From Candidatus Hydrogenedentota bacterium (GTDB taxonomy: Bacteria > Hydrogenedentota > Hydrogenedentia > Hydrogenedentales > SLHB01): DNA of 8,437 nt. Under the pieces are notes generated by a model. It worked only from the letters and a program-made list of their open reading frames with translations. It was not told the origin of the DNA and did no database searches. This document shows, piece by piece, positions 1 through 6,728 of the stretch. The translations under genes and the position numbers were made by a program. Positions within the stretch are counted from its first letter, which is position 1; each line of letters opens with the position of its first letter. The stretch lies in the NCBI GenBank assembly GCA_007130675.1, contig SLSB01000354.1, forward strand, positions 1 to 8,437, given 5' to 3'.

Positions 1-2
1 AA

Positions 3-863
3 AACGGCACTCCCTTTCTGGCGGTCGTGTGGTTTGGCTCGCCTCACAGACCCCATATCGCCCACGAACGCGATCTCGAACCGTACGCCGATCTCGAACC
101 TGCCCTCGCCAACTTCTACGGCGAAATCACCGGCATGGATCGTGCTGTCGGCAAACTGCGCGGTGAACTTGCCCGCCTCGGCATCCGCGACAACACCATT
201 CTCTGGTATTGCAGCGACAACGGCGGATTGCCCAACGTAGGCGCTACCGGCGGGCGCGGACACAAGGGCCAGATATACGAGGGCGGTCTCCTGGTGCCCG
301 GGCTCCTCGAGTGGCCCGCGCGTATACCCCAACCCCGCGCATCGAGCGTCCCATGCGTCACCTCCGACATGTATCCCACCCTTCTCGATATTGCCGGCGT
401 GACCATCGACAACCAGCCGCCCCTCGATGGCATCAGCCTTGTGCCGCTTCTCGAAGGCGCGATGGAAACAAGGCCTGAACCCATCGGATTCTGGGACTAT
501 CCGGCGCCCGGCGTCCGCACCCCGAGCAACCAATGGATGACCGAACTCCTCGAGGCCCAGAAAGAAGGCCGCGAGACCACCGAACCCGAGCGTCTGCGCC
601 TCGATGCGGGCGAGATTACCCAGCAATACCCCGACGACCAGTTCCCCGGCCACAGCGCATGGCTCGATTGGCCCTGGAAACTGCACCGCATAGAAGACGC
701 GGACGGCGAGGTTGTCTTCGAACTCTACAATCTCGGGCAGGACCCCGGCGAAGCGAACGACGTGTTGGAGAACCAGCCCGACCGCACCACTGAAATGCGA
801 AACCAGCTCGAGGCCTGGCTCCGCAGCGTCGTCCACAGCCTCAATGGAAACGACTATTCCTGA
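3..863 (+). CDS. Sulfatase, C-terminal part (5' end outside window)
   Basis: This is a partial sulfatase of the alkaline-phosphatase superfamily, which hydrolyses sulfate esters, often on polysaccharides. The frame is open to the left edge (first residues NGTPFLAVVWFGSPHRPH), so the GTG at 27 is not taken as the start. PFLAVVWFGSPHRPH matches the family's PFF-x-PHxPH strand. CSDNGG (Asp codon at 216, Asn at 219) is the metal-binding SDNG motif, and GHKGQIYEGG (Lys codon at 264) is the conserved GxKGxxxEGG segment. MYPTLLDIAGV and the terminal ELYNLGQDPGEANDV are typical of the C-terminal subdomain. The CxPSR formylglycine motif would lie upstream of the window, so activity and export cannot be judged. 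The substrate is unknown. No clear intrinsic terminator follows the TGA. Confidence 0.93.
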   Translation, partial: NGTPFLAVVWFGSPHRPHIAHERDLEPYADLEPALANFYGEITGMDRAVGKLRGELARLGIRDNTILWYCSDNGGLPNVGATGGRGHKGQIYEGGLLVPGLLEWPARIPQPRASSVPCVTSDMYPTLLDIAGVTIDNQPPLDGISLVPLLEGAMETRPEPIGFWDYPAPGVRTPSNQWMTELLEAQKEGRETTEPERLRLDAGEITQQYPDDQFPGHSAWLDWPWKLHRIEDADGEVVFELYNLGQDPGEANDVLENQPDRTTEMRNQLEAWLRSVVHSLNGNDYS

Positions 864-956
864 CCTACCGCTGCAGCGACATAAGAAGCCCCGAATCTCC
901 CTAATCTGTTTCGAAATAGCACGCCTCGCAAGCACTTGACGGCATGCGCAGGCCCC

Positions 957-1072
957 GCGAAACGTGCAGAACGGCATACAACCTGTCCGCTCTCCAGCGC
1001 CAACGGCGCGAAACGTCCAGAGCAGCATGCAACATGTCCGCCCTCCTGCGCCAACGGCGCGAAACACACCAG
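957..1072. repeat. 51-bp tandem repeat, about two copies
   Basis: Two adjacent 51-base units, 957-1007 and 1008-1058, agree at 44 of 51 positions by direct comparison. Each ends in GCGCCAACGGC and runs into GCGAAAC. A third unit starts at 1059, matches for its first seven bases, then decays. The unit junctions contain GCGCCAACGGCGC, a self-complementary GCGCC/GGCGC stem with a three-base loop. Since 51 is 17 codons, the minus strand stays open and spells a 17-residue repeat beginning RFAPLA. I read this as a consequence of the period rather than a gene. Confidence 0.85.
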
Positions 1073-1091
1073 CCTGGCCTGAAGGGCCAGG
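1073..1091. repeat. Perfect 7-bp hairpin
   Basis: CCTGGCC (1073-1079) and GGCCAGG (1085-1091) pair perfectly around the loop TGAAG. The hairpin directly follows the decayed third unit of the 51-bp repeat and precedes a run of eight C (1098-1105). No T-tract follows on either strand, so it is not a standard intrinsic terminator. It may be part of a dispersed intergenic repeat. Confidence 0.7.
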
Positions 1092-1110
1092 AACTAGCCC
1101 CCCCCAAACA

Positions 1111-1123
1111 GCGCTGAAAGCGC
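1111..1123. repeat. Short GCGCT/AGCGC hairpin
   Basis: GCGCT (1111-1115) and AGCGC (1119-1123) are complementary around a GAA loop. It lies 19 bases after the 1073-1091 hairpin and closes the GC-rich repeat mosaic before the sequence turns AT-rich. No T-tract is present. It is probably one module of the same intergenic element. Confidence 0.55.
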
Positions 1124-1257
1124 GGCACAAACCATAATTTCCAGTCTAGCCGATAAACTATTCTAATAAAAACGTTTACATCAAAAAATCACCCCATTTG
1201 TCAACTGTTTTACCCTCGTTTCCCGGGAAATCTCTCGCCAACCTCTTAACCAACTTT

Positions 1258-1302
1258 GTCCGCCCAGTCCAGAGCGTCCATACAGTCCATCCCGTCCAAA
1301 CC
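1258..1302. repeat. 9-bp-period GTCC tandem repeat, five units
   Basis: GTCC starts at 1258, 1267, 1276, 1285 and 1294, an exact 9-base period. The five-base remainders vary (GCCCA, AGAGC, ATACA, ATCCC, AAACC). On the minus strand the units read GGAC and encode a Trp-Thr-rich three-residue periodicity. The array ends three bases before the -35 hexamer of the helicase promoter. It could be a low-complexity repeat or phased binding sites; the sequence does not decide which. Confidence 0.85.
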
Positions 1303-1304
1303 CC

Positions 1305-1333
1305 TTGACATCTGATTATATTTTCAGTATTCT
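1305..1333 (+). promoter_or_regulatory. Sigma70-type promoter of the helicase gene
   Basis: TTGACA at 1305-1310 matches the -35 consensus exactly. A 17-base spacer leads to TATTCT at 1328-1333, which matches four of six -10 positions. Transcription would start near 1340 and give a 5' leader of roughly 33 bases. The position just upstream of the ribosome binding site supports the call. Confidence 0.7.
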
Positions 1334-1359
1334 TTTCAGCGGTGCAAAGACAGCCAAAC

Positions 1360-1365
1360 GGAGGG
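1360..1365 (+). promoter_or_regulatory. Ribosome binding site of the helicase gene
   Basis: GGAGGG lies seven bases before the ATG at 1373. It supports that start over the in-frame ATG two codons later at 1379. Confidence 0.8.
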
Positions 1366-1372
1366 TGCTGGG

Positions 1373-3973
1373 ATGAAGATGACTGAATTGCTCCGCTACG
1401 ACATTCCGCCCGAGGTGATCCGCCTGTGGCAGGAACAGGAAAGCAACGCCTTGCTGCCTGTGCAGGAACTGGCAATAAAACGGCATGACCTCTTCGGAAA
1501 CGGCAATCTGTTGATTCAGGCGCCCACAAGCTCGGGCAAAACGTTCGTGGGCGAGATGGCCGCGCTCCAGACCGCCCTGCGCCGCAAAAAAGTGGTGTAT
1601 CTCGTGCCCCTGAAAGCGCTGGCCGAAGAAAAATACCTGGATTTTACCGAGAAGTACGCGCCGTATGGACTCAAGATCATCATCTCGACACGCGACCACC
1701 GCCAATTTGACGCGCAGTTGGAATCGGGCGATTTCTCGATGGCGATTGTGGTGTACGAAAAGCTCAGCCAGCTCCTGATCCGGCGGCCGGAACGCTTCAC
1801 CGAAGTCGAGCTGGTGGTGGCCGACGAACTCGAGCTGTTGTCCGACCCCGAGCGCGGCGGCAACGTCGAGCTGCTGTTGACGCGGGTCTTGCAGAGCGGC
1901 TGCCGGGTGATTGGCATGTCGGCGGTCGTGGGCGAGGCCGATAAACTCGCGGCATGGATGCGCGCGGAACTGGTGGCTTACGACCGGCGGCCGGTCGAAT
2001 TGCGCTACGGCGTGCTCCACGAAGGCCTGTTTCGTTACCGCACTTACAACGAATTCGCCGAAGGCGAGGAACGCCTGGTAGACGCGGACCAGGACTGCTC
2101 GCCTTGGCAAACTCTCATGGAAAACGTCGAGACTTTCGTAGGGCACGGCGAACCCTGTCTGATATTCGTTAAGGCGAAACACGAATCGCGCAGGGGCGCG
2201 GAACTCTTGGCCGAACGTTTATCCCTCCCGCCGGCGGACCGCACCCTCGAGCGTCTGCGCACCCTCGAGAGCACCCATTCGCGCGATAAACTCCACGAAA
2301 CGCTCGCCAGCGGCGTCGCGTTCCACAACGCCGACCTGTCGCCCGAGGAACGCCGCATCGTCGAGGAAGGATTCCGCCAGGGCGAGGTCAAGGTCATGGT
2401 GTCGACCAGCACGCTTGCCGCGGGCATGAACCTGCCCGCGCAAAACGTCTTCATGACTTCCGAGAAGTGGCAGTACGACACCCGGTTCGGCATGCCCTGG
2501 AAAACGCCGATCTTGCGCAGCGAATACGAGAACATGGGGGGGCGCGCCGGGCGATACGGCTCGGATGCGGCATTCGGCCGCTCGATTCTAATCGCGCCCA
2601 CGCCTTTCGACTTCGAGACCCTCTGGCGGCGGTACGTCGAGGGGGCGCGAGAGAGCATCCAGCCCCAACTGGGCGAGAGCGCTCTCGAGGACCATGCATT
2701 GCGCCTCGTCGCGGCACGCGCCTGCGACAGTGAAGAAACTCTTCAAACCTTCCTCGAGAGCACCCTCACCGGCCAATGGCTATGGAGCGCTACCCTCACC
2801 CTTGACGAAGTAGCGTTCCGCGTGCGGAATGCTGTAAATCGGGCCGTCGATGCGGGAATGCTCGCCCGCAACGGCAGCAACCGTCTCGAAGCAACGCCTT
2901 TCGGGCATGCCGTCGCCGCGAAAGGCGTCACCTTGGCCACGGGACTCGAGCTGGCCGCTTGGATTCGCGAATCCGAAACACGGCACTGGAGCGCCGCCGA
3001 TCTCATTGCTGCAATGGCGTTAACCCCCGATGCACGCGGCCCTTACCTGGCCCTGACCGCCAGAGAATACGAACACGCCGACTACCCCGGCCGTCTCAAG
3101 CGCCTGACCCTGGACGAAGACCTGGCGGCAGACGTGCCCCTGAACCGGCTGCGCAACTGCGAGCTTACGCCTTTCTTCGAAGAAGTGCGTGCCATCAAAG
3201 CAACCCTGGTCATGCTCGACTGGCTCGAAGAAGCCGGTATATACGACGTCGAGGAGAAATTCCGCGTGTTCGCGGGGCAAATCTTCGCAACCGCCGAACA
3301 ACTTAGCTGGCTTATCGACGCCACGGCGGCGGTGGCCGCGGCGTTTGGCGCCCAAGAACGGTTTATCGAGCGGCTTTTGCAATACGCTCAACGCGTGCAG
3401 TGGGGCATACGCGAAACCCTGCTCCCCATCGTGCGCCTACATCTTAAACGTATTGACCGCAACGCCTTGCTCGCCTTGGCCGCCCACCGTCTCGATGCCC
3501 CCGAGGGCATCCTCGATACCCCCGAGGCCAAAATCGCGCGCTGGATCGGCAAAACCAACGCCAAAACGCTCCGCGCCTGGGCACAACGCGAAGCAAAAGC
3601 CGAAACCCCGGCCGAAACGCCTGCCGAACCCTCCCCGGTGCTGGTTGTCGACGAGCGTCAGCCCGGCCAAGTCATCATCGACGGCCATGCCGTACCGCTT
3701 CAGGACAAGCAGTACCGCCTCCTGCGGGTGCTCGCACAAGCCCCCGGCGAATGCGTGCCCTACGAGCGCATCTACGAAGCCGTATGGGGCGACACCGTCG
3801 TCGAACCCAACCAGATGCATTTTCAGAAACGCAAAATCCTAGCACGCATCACCAATGCCGTCCCCGAACGCAACAACCTCATCCGCACGGTCCCGAAACG
3901 CGGATTCGTGCTCGAACTCTCCCCCCACGAGGTCAACGTCCATGCGGAAATGTCATCTCAAAGCGCCGCCTGA
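1373..3973 (+). CDS. Ski2/Hel308-like SF2 helicase fused to C-terminal OmpR-type winged helix
   Basis: This 866-residue protein is probably an ATP-dependent nucleic-acid translocase or helicase. RecA domain 1 shows Gln31 (Q-motif position), Walker A APTSSGKT (50-57), YLVPLKALAEEKY (motif Ia) and motif II DELE (151-154), where Ski2 proteins usually have DEIH or DEAH. Motif III reads SAV (183-185) instead of SAT. RecA domain 2 has CLIFV (262-266), STSTLAAGMNLPA (344-356) and motif VI YENMGGRAGRYG (385-396), the last two close to Ski2/Hel308 consensus. Residues about 430-735 look like a helical region that I cannot assign finely. An Ala/Pro/Glu-rich linker (about 736-755) leads to a winged helix (about 756-850) of OmpR/PhoB type. 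The gene appears monocistronic, with its own promoter and GGAGGG site. The fusion is seen directly; the role (repair, transcription-coupled process or defence) and the partner nucleic acid are unknown. Confidence 0.9.
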   Translation: MKMTELLRYDIPPEVIRLWQEQESNALLPVQELAIKRHDLFGNGNLLIQAPTSSGKTFVGEMAALQTALRRKKVVYLVPLKALAEEKYLDFTEKYAPYGLKIIISTRDHRQFDAQLESGDFSMAIVVYEKLSQLLIRRPERFTEVELVVADELELLSDPERGGNVELLLTRVLQSGCRVIGMSAVVGEADKLAAWMRAELVAYDRRPVELRYGVLHEGLFRYRTYNEFAEGEERLVDADQDCSPWQTLMENVETFVGHGEPCLIFVKAKHESRRGAELLAERLSLPPADRTLERLRTLESTHSRDKLHETLASGVAFHNADLSPEERRIVEEGFRQGEVKVMVSTSTLAAGMNLPAQNVFMTSEKWQYDTRFGMPWKTPILRSEYENMGGRAGRYGSDAAFGRSILIAPTPFDFETLWRRYVEGARESIQPQLGESALEDHALRLVAARACDSEETLQTFLESTLTGQWLWSATLTLDEVAFRVRNAVNRAVDAGMLARNGSNRLEATPFGHAVAAKGVTLATGLELAAWIRESETRHWSAADLIAAMALTPDARGPYLALTAREYEHADYPGRLKRLTLDEDLAADVPLNRLRNCELTPFFEEVRAIKATLVMLDWLEEAGIYDVEEKFRVFAGQIFATAEQLSWLIDATAAVAAAFGAQERFIERLLQYAQRVQWGIRETLLPIVRLHLKRIDRNALLALAAHRLDAPEGILDTPEAKIARWIGKTNAKTLRAWAQREAKAETPAETPAEPSPVLVVDERQPGQVIIDGHAVPLQDKQYRLLRVLAQAPGECVPYERIYEAVWGDTVVEPNQMHFQKRKILARITNAVPERNNLIRTVPKRGFVLELSPHEVNVHAEMSSQSAA
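3638..3922 (+). other. Winged-helix (Trans_reg_C-like) domain of the helicase
   Basis: Residues about 756-850 follow the order of an OmpR/PhoB effector domain: an N-terminal beta region (VLVVDERQPGQVIIDG), the LQDKQYRLLRVLAQAPGECV helix, YERIYEAVWGD, a candidate recognition helix around VEPNQMHFQKRKILARI, and a wing hairpin LIRTVPKRGFVLEL. In response regulators this domain binds direct-repeat DNA. No receiver domain or phosphorylatable Asp region precedes it, so phosphorylation control is not expected. A short tail of about 16 residues follows. Confidence 0.8.
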
Positions 3974-4005
3974 ACGTTTCTATAGTGTTACTTGACATAA
4001 CCGAT

Positions 4006-4033
4006 TTTTGGCGGGGCGTAGGGCTCGCCAAAA
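4006..4033. terminator. Hairpin 33 bases after the helicase stop, weak terminator candidate
   Basis: TTTTGGCG (4006-4013) pairs perfectly with CGCCAAAA (4026-4033) around a 12-base loop. Its place just downstream of the helicase stop fits termination. There is no T-tract after the stem on the plus strand, so intrinsic termination would be inefficient. It could instead be a site for RNA processing or protein binding. Confidence 0.35.
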
Positions 4034-4090
4034 TCAATAAATGCAATTACAACAATAGTTGAACAGATTCTCACGGCGAGTCGTCCTGTA

Positions 4091-4099
4091 TGGTACAAT
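4091..4099 (+). promoter_or_regulatory. Extended -10 promoter candidate
   Basis: TGGTACAAT has the TGn extension followed by TACAAT, five of six matches to the -10 consensus. The -35 region at normal spacing (around TCACGG, 4071-4076) is poor. Transcription would start near 4106 and run into the hairpin-rich stretch ending at the 4421-4443 terminator. No open reading frame with a ribosome binding site follows closely. Confidence 0.35.
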
Positions 4100-4363
4100 T
4101 GTGATGCAGCGAAGACCCCAATTCTGGGGCTATGCGGCACCTCATTTGAGACGTAAAATGCGCCAGGCCGGACGAGATTTGCCCGATATACGGTGTGCGA
4201 AACGCTCGCAAAATCGGCAGAAGAACCTAAATATTTGTTTAGCAGTAGGTTGCAACTCAACACAAAACTCGGCACGCCGATTGCTTTATACACTGGCAGA
4301 AGTTAACGAGTTGAAGCTTTCATAGCCACGACATCCAACGAGGCCTAATGTGGCGTATGACCA

Positions 4364-4388
4364 GGTCTAGAGTTCCCCACTTTAGACC
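4364..4388. repeat. Inverted repeat, nine-base arms with one mismatch
   Basis: GGTCTAGAG (4364-4372) and CTTTAGACC (4380-4388) pair at eight of nine positions around the loop TTCCCCA. It sits 32 bases before the terminator-like hairpin. It may be a stem in a transcript or an operator-like site; neither is supported by anything else here. Confidence 0.45.
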
Positions 4389-4420
4389 CCTTCCCTCCCC
4401 CGGGGCCGGGCGTCCTCCCC

Positions 4421-4443
4421 AGCGTCCGGTCCCGGACGCTTTT
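4421..4443 (+). terminator. Intrinsic terminator-like hairpin
   Basis: AGCGTCCGG (4421-4429) and CCGGACGCT (4432-4440) are perfect reverse complements. In practice this gives an eight-base-pair GC-rich stem with a four-base loop, followed by TTT (a four-T run counting the last stem base). This is a classic plus-strand Rho-independent shape, though the T-tract is short. The nearest upstream plus-strand gene ends about 450 bases away, so it may end a separate transcript. Confidence 0.6.
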
Positions 4444-4532
4444 AAGTGCAACCCTCACAAAACCTTATTTAACCCTAATGAAATTCTCTGCTATGGCATG
4501 TTCAGCCAACAATGCCAGGGCGCGAGGTTTAT

Positions 4533-4561
4533 TTGCGGCATGCATCTCGCAACTGTATAGT
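4533..4561 (+). promoter_or_regulatory. Candidate promoter of the AlkP-family gene
   Basis: TATAGT (4556-4561) matches five of six -10 positions. TTGCGG (4533-4538) matches the first three -35 bases at exactly 17 bases spacing. Transcription would begin near 4568, giving a leader of about 106 bases before the ATG at 4674. I see no recognisable riboswitch in that leader. Confidence 0.45.
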
Positions 4562-4658
4562 GGTGAGAACTCGAACGGGGTCCGAGAAATGCAGGAATAA
4601 CGCATGTTGCCAGCCTGTTCAGGTATCTTAGACAACCTGTTTAAACACAATCAGTTGC

Positions 4659-4664
4659 AGGAGA
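4659..4664 (+). promoter_or_regulatory. Ribosome binding site of the AlkP-family gene
   Basis: AGGAGA ends nine bases before the ATG at 4674, a suitable distance. It abuts the in-frame GTG at 4665, which is therefore too close to serve as the start. Confidence 0.7.
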
Positions 4665-4673
4665 GTGGAAGTA

Positions 4674-6710
4674 ATGAAAGATAGAGTCTCTCGGCGGCGG
4701 TTTCTCACCACGGGAGCGGCAATCACCGTAGGCAGTACCTTGTCGTGCAGTACAGAAGAACCTGCACCGGCCCCAGCCGCCCCTGAAGAGCACGCGGAAG
4801 TACCCAAACCAGACCCGAAACCCAAGGGCCGCGTCATTATTCTCGGGTTTGACGGTGTCGAGACGACCATTGTCGATACGATGCTCGAGGCGGGGCGTCT
4901 TCCCAACTTGGCAGGCCTTCGCGAGCAGGGGGCCTTCTCAAGGCTTCGTTCGACAATTCCGCCGCAATCGCCGGCTGCGTGGAACTCCTTTACCACGTGC
5001 AAAAACCCCGGTGGCCATGGGATTTACGACTTCATCCGGCGCAATCCAACCACCCAGCTTCCGGATATCGGAACCTCGAGAACGATACACCCAACAAGGC
5101 GCCACGACGGTACGGTTGCGGAACAGGCCAGCGCCGTTGGATTCCGGCGAAGTGACCCATTCTGGGTGATAGCCGACCGGGCCGGTATCCGTTGCAAATT
5201 GTTCAACATACCCTTCGCCTACCCGCCGGACCCGCTTCAACACGGAAAGATGTTGTCGGGTTTGGATGTGCCGGAGATCCGAGGTTCACAAAACTCGTTC
5301 GCCGCATTCTCCGATGCCTACACCGAGGAACAGCTCGCCGAGAATGTCGCGGGCGGAGCACGCTACGCGCTGAACTTCGAGGACGGAAAGGCCACAGTCT
5401 CGGTCCGCGGAGCGCGCATTCCCAGGGAATCGCCGCGCGAACGCTCGGAGGACACCGAAGTACCGTTCGAGTTTACCGTCGACCGTGACGCCCGAACGCT
5501 CATGGTCTCGGCCCAGGAAAACACGGTGACCCTCGAGGAGGGCGCATGGTCCGAGTGGCTCGAGTGGACGTTCGAGGTCGCCAAAGACTTTGATGTGAAG
5601 GCCATCAGCCGCTTCTATCTGATGGAAGCGGGCGAGCGGGTGCGCTTGTATATGAGCGCATTTCAGTACCATCCCGAGGCGCCTTACGTGCCGTTCAGCC
5701 ATCCCGAGGAGTACACCCGGGAGCTTGCCGAGCGCTACGGTCTCTTCAAGACGCTGGGCTGGGCCCACGAGACCCATGCGTTGCGCGAGAACGAACTCAC
5801 CGAGAAGGGCTTTCTCGATGACTCGTTTCGCACGATGGACTGGCGAGCCATGCTCACGCTGGACGAACTCGAGCGCGACGATTTCGACGTGCTGATTTCC
5901 GTGTGGACCGCTACCGACCGCATCGGCCACATGTTCTGGCGGTACCGCGACCCCGAGCACCCGCTGTACGATGCCGAGGAAGCCGAAGTGTATGGAGAGG
6001 CCCTTGAACAATCCTACGAAAAAATGGACGAGATTGTGGGCAAGGTCTTGCCAAAACTTCGGGAAAACGACCTATTGATGATTATGTCGGACCACGGGTT
6101 CGAGACATTCCGCAAAGGATTCAACCTCAATACGTGGCTGGTGCGAAACGGCTATGCCGCCGTCGAGGGGCAAGACGATCCCGAGACTGCCGTGGGGGAG
6201 AGGGGGTTCTTGATGGACTTCGACTGGAGCCGCACAAGGGCGTACGCGATCGGTCTCAGCTCGATGTACCTGAATATTCAGGGCCGCGAACGCAACGGTA
6301 TCGTTCCGCCCAACGAGGCCGACGCCCTGATCGAGGAGCTGCGCGAGAAACTACTCGCCGTAACCGACCCCGAAACCGGCGACCATGTGTTCACCGAGCT
6401 ATACTCGCGCGATGTGTACAGCGGTGTGGCGGTGCGGGACGCCCCCGACATCTCGCTCGGGTATGCCCTCGGCTATCAGAACACCAAGAGCACCGCCCGC
6501 GGCGCCATTCCCAAGGAACTGATTATTCCCAATCTCGACAAGTGGAGCGGCGAACACGTGGCATCCGACTTTGCCCGCGTTCCCGGCATGCTGTTTACCA
6601 ACAAACCCATCGAGCGCACCGAGCCGGATATCCGGGACCTGGGCGTCACGGCACTGGCGTATTCCGATGTCGAGATACCCGAAGACCTCGAGGGCTACGA
6701 TCTTGTGTGA
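4674..6710 (+). CDS. Tat-exported AlkP-superfamily phosphodiesterase/phosphohydrolase, probable lipoprotein
   Basis: This 678-residue protein resembles the type I phosphodiesterase/nucleotide pyrophosphatase branch of the alkaline-phosphatase superfamily, whose members hydrolyse phosphate esters with two metal ions. The N-terminus MKDRVSRRRFLTTGAA is a twin-arginine signal, and Cys25 in STLSC fits a loose lipobox (Thr at -3 is atypical). An Ala/Pro-rich spacer follows, so the enzyme is probably anchored outside the cytoplasm. Candidate metal and catalytic residues are Asp60 (GFDG), Ser99 in PPQSPAAW at the nucleophile position, Asp415 and His419 (TDRIGH), Asp473 and His474 (SDHGF) and His628 (GEH). 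Residues about 230-330 look like an inserted beta-rich region. ATG 4674 is preferred to GTG 4665 because of ribosome-binding-site spacing. The physiological substrate is unknown. Confidence 0.88.
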   Translation: MKDRVSRRRFLTTGAAITVGSTLSCSTEEPAPAPAAPEEHAEVPKPDPKPKGRVIILGFDGVETTIVDTMLEAGRLPNLAGLREQGAFSRLRSTIPPQSPAAWNSFTTCKNPGGHGIYDFIRRNPTTQLPDIGTSRTIHPTRRHDGTVAEQASAVGFRRSDPFWVIADRAGIRCKLFNIPFAYPPDPLQHGKMLSGLDVPEIRGSQNSFAAFSDAYTEEQLAENVAGGARYALNFEDGKATVSVRGARIPRESPRERSEDTEVPFEFTVDRDARTLMVSAQENTVTLEEGAWSEWLEWTFEVAKDFDVKAISRFYLMEAGERVRLYMSAFQYHPEAPYVPFSHPEEYTRELAERYGLFKTLGWAHETHALRENELTEKGFLDDSFRTMDWRAMLTLDELERDDFDVLISVWTATDRIGHMFWRYRDPEHPLYDAEEAEVYGEALEQSYEKMDEIVGKVLPKLRENDLLMIMSDHGFETFRKGFNLNTWLVRNGYAAVEGQDDPETAVGERGFLMDFDWSRTRAYAIGLSSMYLNIQGRERNGIVPPNEADALIEELREKLLAVTDPETGDHVFTELYSRDVYSGVAVRDAPDISLGYALGYQNTKSTARGAIPKELIIPNLDKWSGEHVASDFARVPGMLFTNKPIERTEPDIRDLGVTALAYSDVEIPEDLEGYDLV

Positions 6711-6728
6711 TATGCCTTGGCCGCGGCA

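Larger units (their letters stand above)
864..1372. other. Gene-free intergenic region with repeats and promoter
   Basis: No convincing gene lies in these 509 bases. The left half (about 957-1123) is a GC-rich mosaic of a 51-bp tandem repeat and two short hairpins. The middle (about 1135-1255) is AT-richer and holds nothing I recognise. The right part has a 9-bp-period repeat followed by the promoter and ribosome binding site of the helicase gene. Short open frames on the minus strand across the repeats follow the repeat period and do not resemble a protein family. Confidence 0.75.
4106..4445 (+). ncRNA. Possible small RNA between extended -10 box and terminator
   Basis: An about 340-base interval lies between the extended -10 box and a strong terminator-like hairpin. 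It contains short inverted repeats: CCCCA/TGGGG (4116-4129), TGCGA/TCGCA (4196-4210), AACCT/AGGTT (4224-4250) and a nine-base arm pair with one mismatch (4364-4372 with 4380-4388). I recognise no known RNA family. The call rests only on position and local pairing, which can occur by chance. The region could simply be a helicase 3' end or spacer. Confidence 0.2.
3974..4673. other. Gene-free intergenic region with hairpins
   Basis: No convincing protein gene is visible in these 700 bases. Short open frames on both strands lack ribosome binding sites and family features. The region contains a hairpin after the helicase stop, an extended -10 box at 4091-4099, several small inverted repeats (4116-4129, 4196-4210, 4224-4250, 4364-4388), a strong terminator-like hairpin at 4421-4443 and a candidate promoter for the AlkP-family gene. 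Its base composition is less GC-rich than the flanking genes. Confidence 0.65.

Noticed and set aside
957..1072. Possible CRISPR array
   Set aside because: The units are contiguous imperfect copies with no unique spacers, and there are no cas genes in the window.
854..1128. Minus-strand open frames of about 71-75 codons across the 51-bp repeat
   Set aside because: The open frames follow from a repeat period divisible by three. They lack a ribosome binding site, and the residues match no family I know.
1176..1204. Minus-strand promoter-like TTGACA (1199-1204) with a weak TGTAAA -10 box
   Set aside because: The -10 match is poor, spacing is 18 bases, and no supported gene lies downstream in that direction.
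1316..2182. Long minus-strand open frame (288 codons) opposite the helicase
   Set aside because: It lies antisense to a strongly supported helicase, has no family features, and reflects GC-rich third-position bias.
1373..3973. Helicase as a CRISPR Cas3 or a defined anti-phage system component
   Set aside because: There is no HD nuclease domain, no cas or known defence partner nearby, and the motifs fit Ski2/Hel308 better. A defence role has no support from context.
4059..4325. Plus-strand open frame of 88 codons with a TTG start
   Set aside because: There is no ribosome binding site, a rare start codon and no recognisable motif. It overlaps the hairpin-rich interval.
5286..6011. Minus-strand open frame of 241 codons inside the AlkP-family gene
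   Set aside because: It is antisense to a gene with intact metal-site motifs and shows no domain signature of its own.
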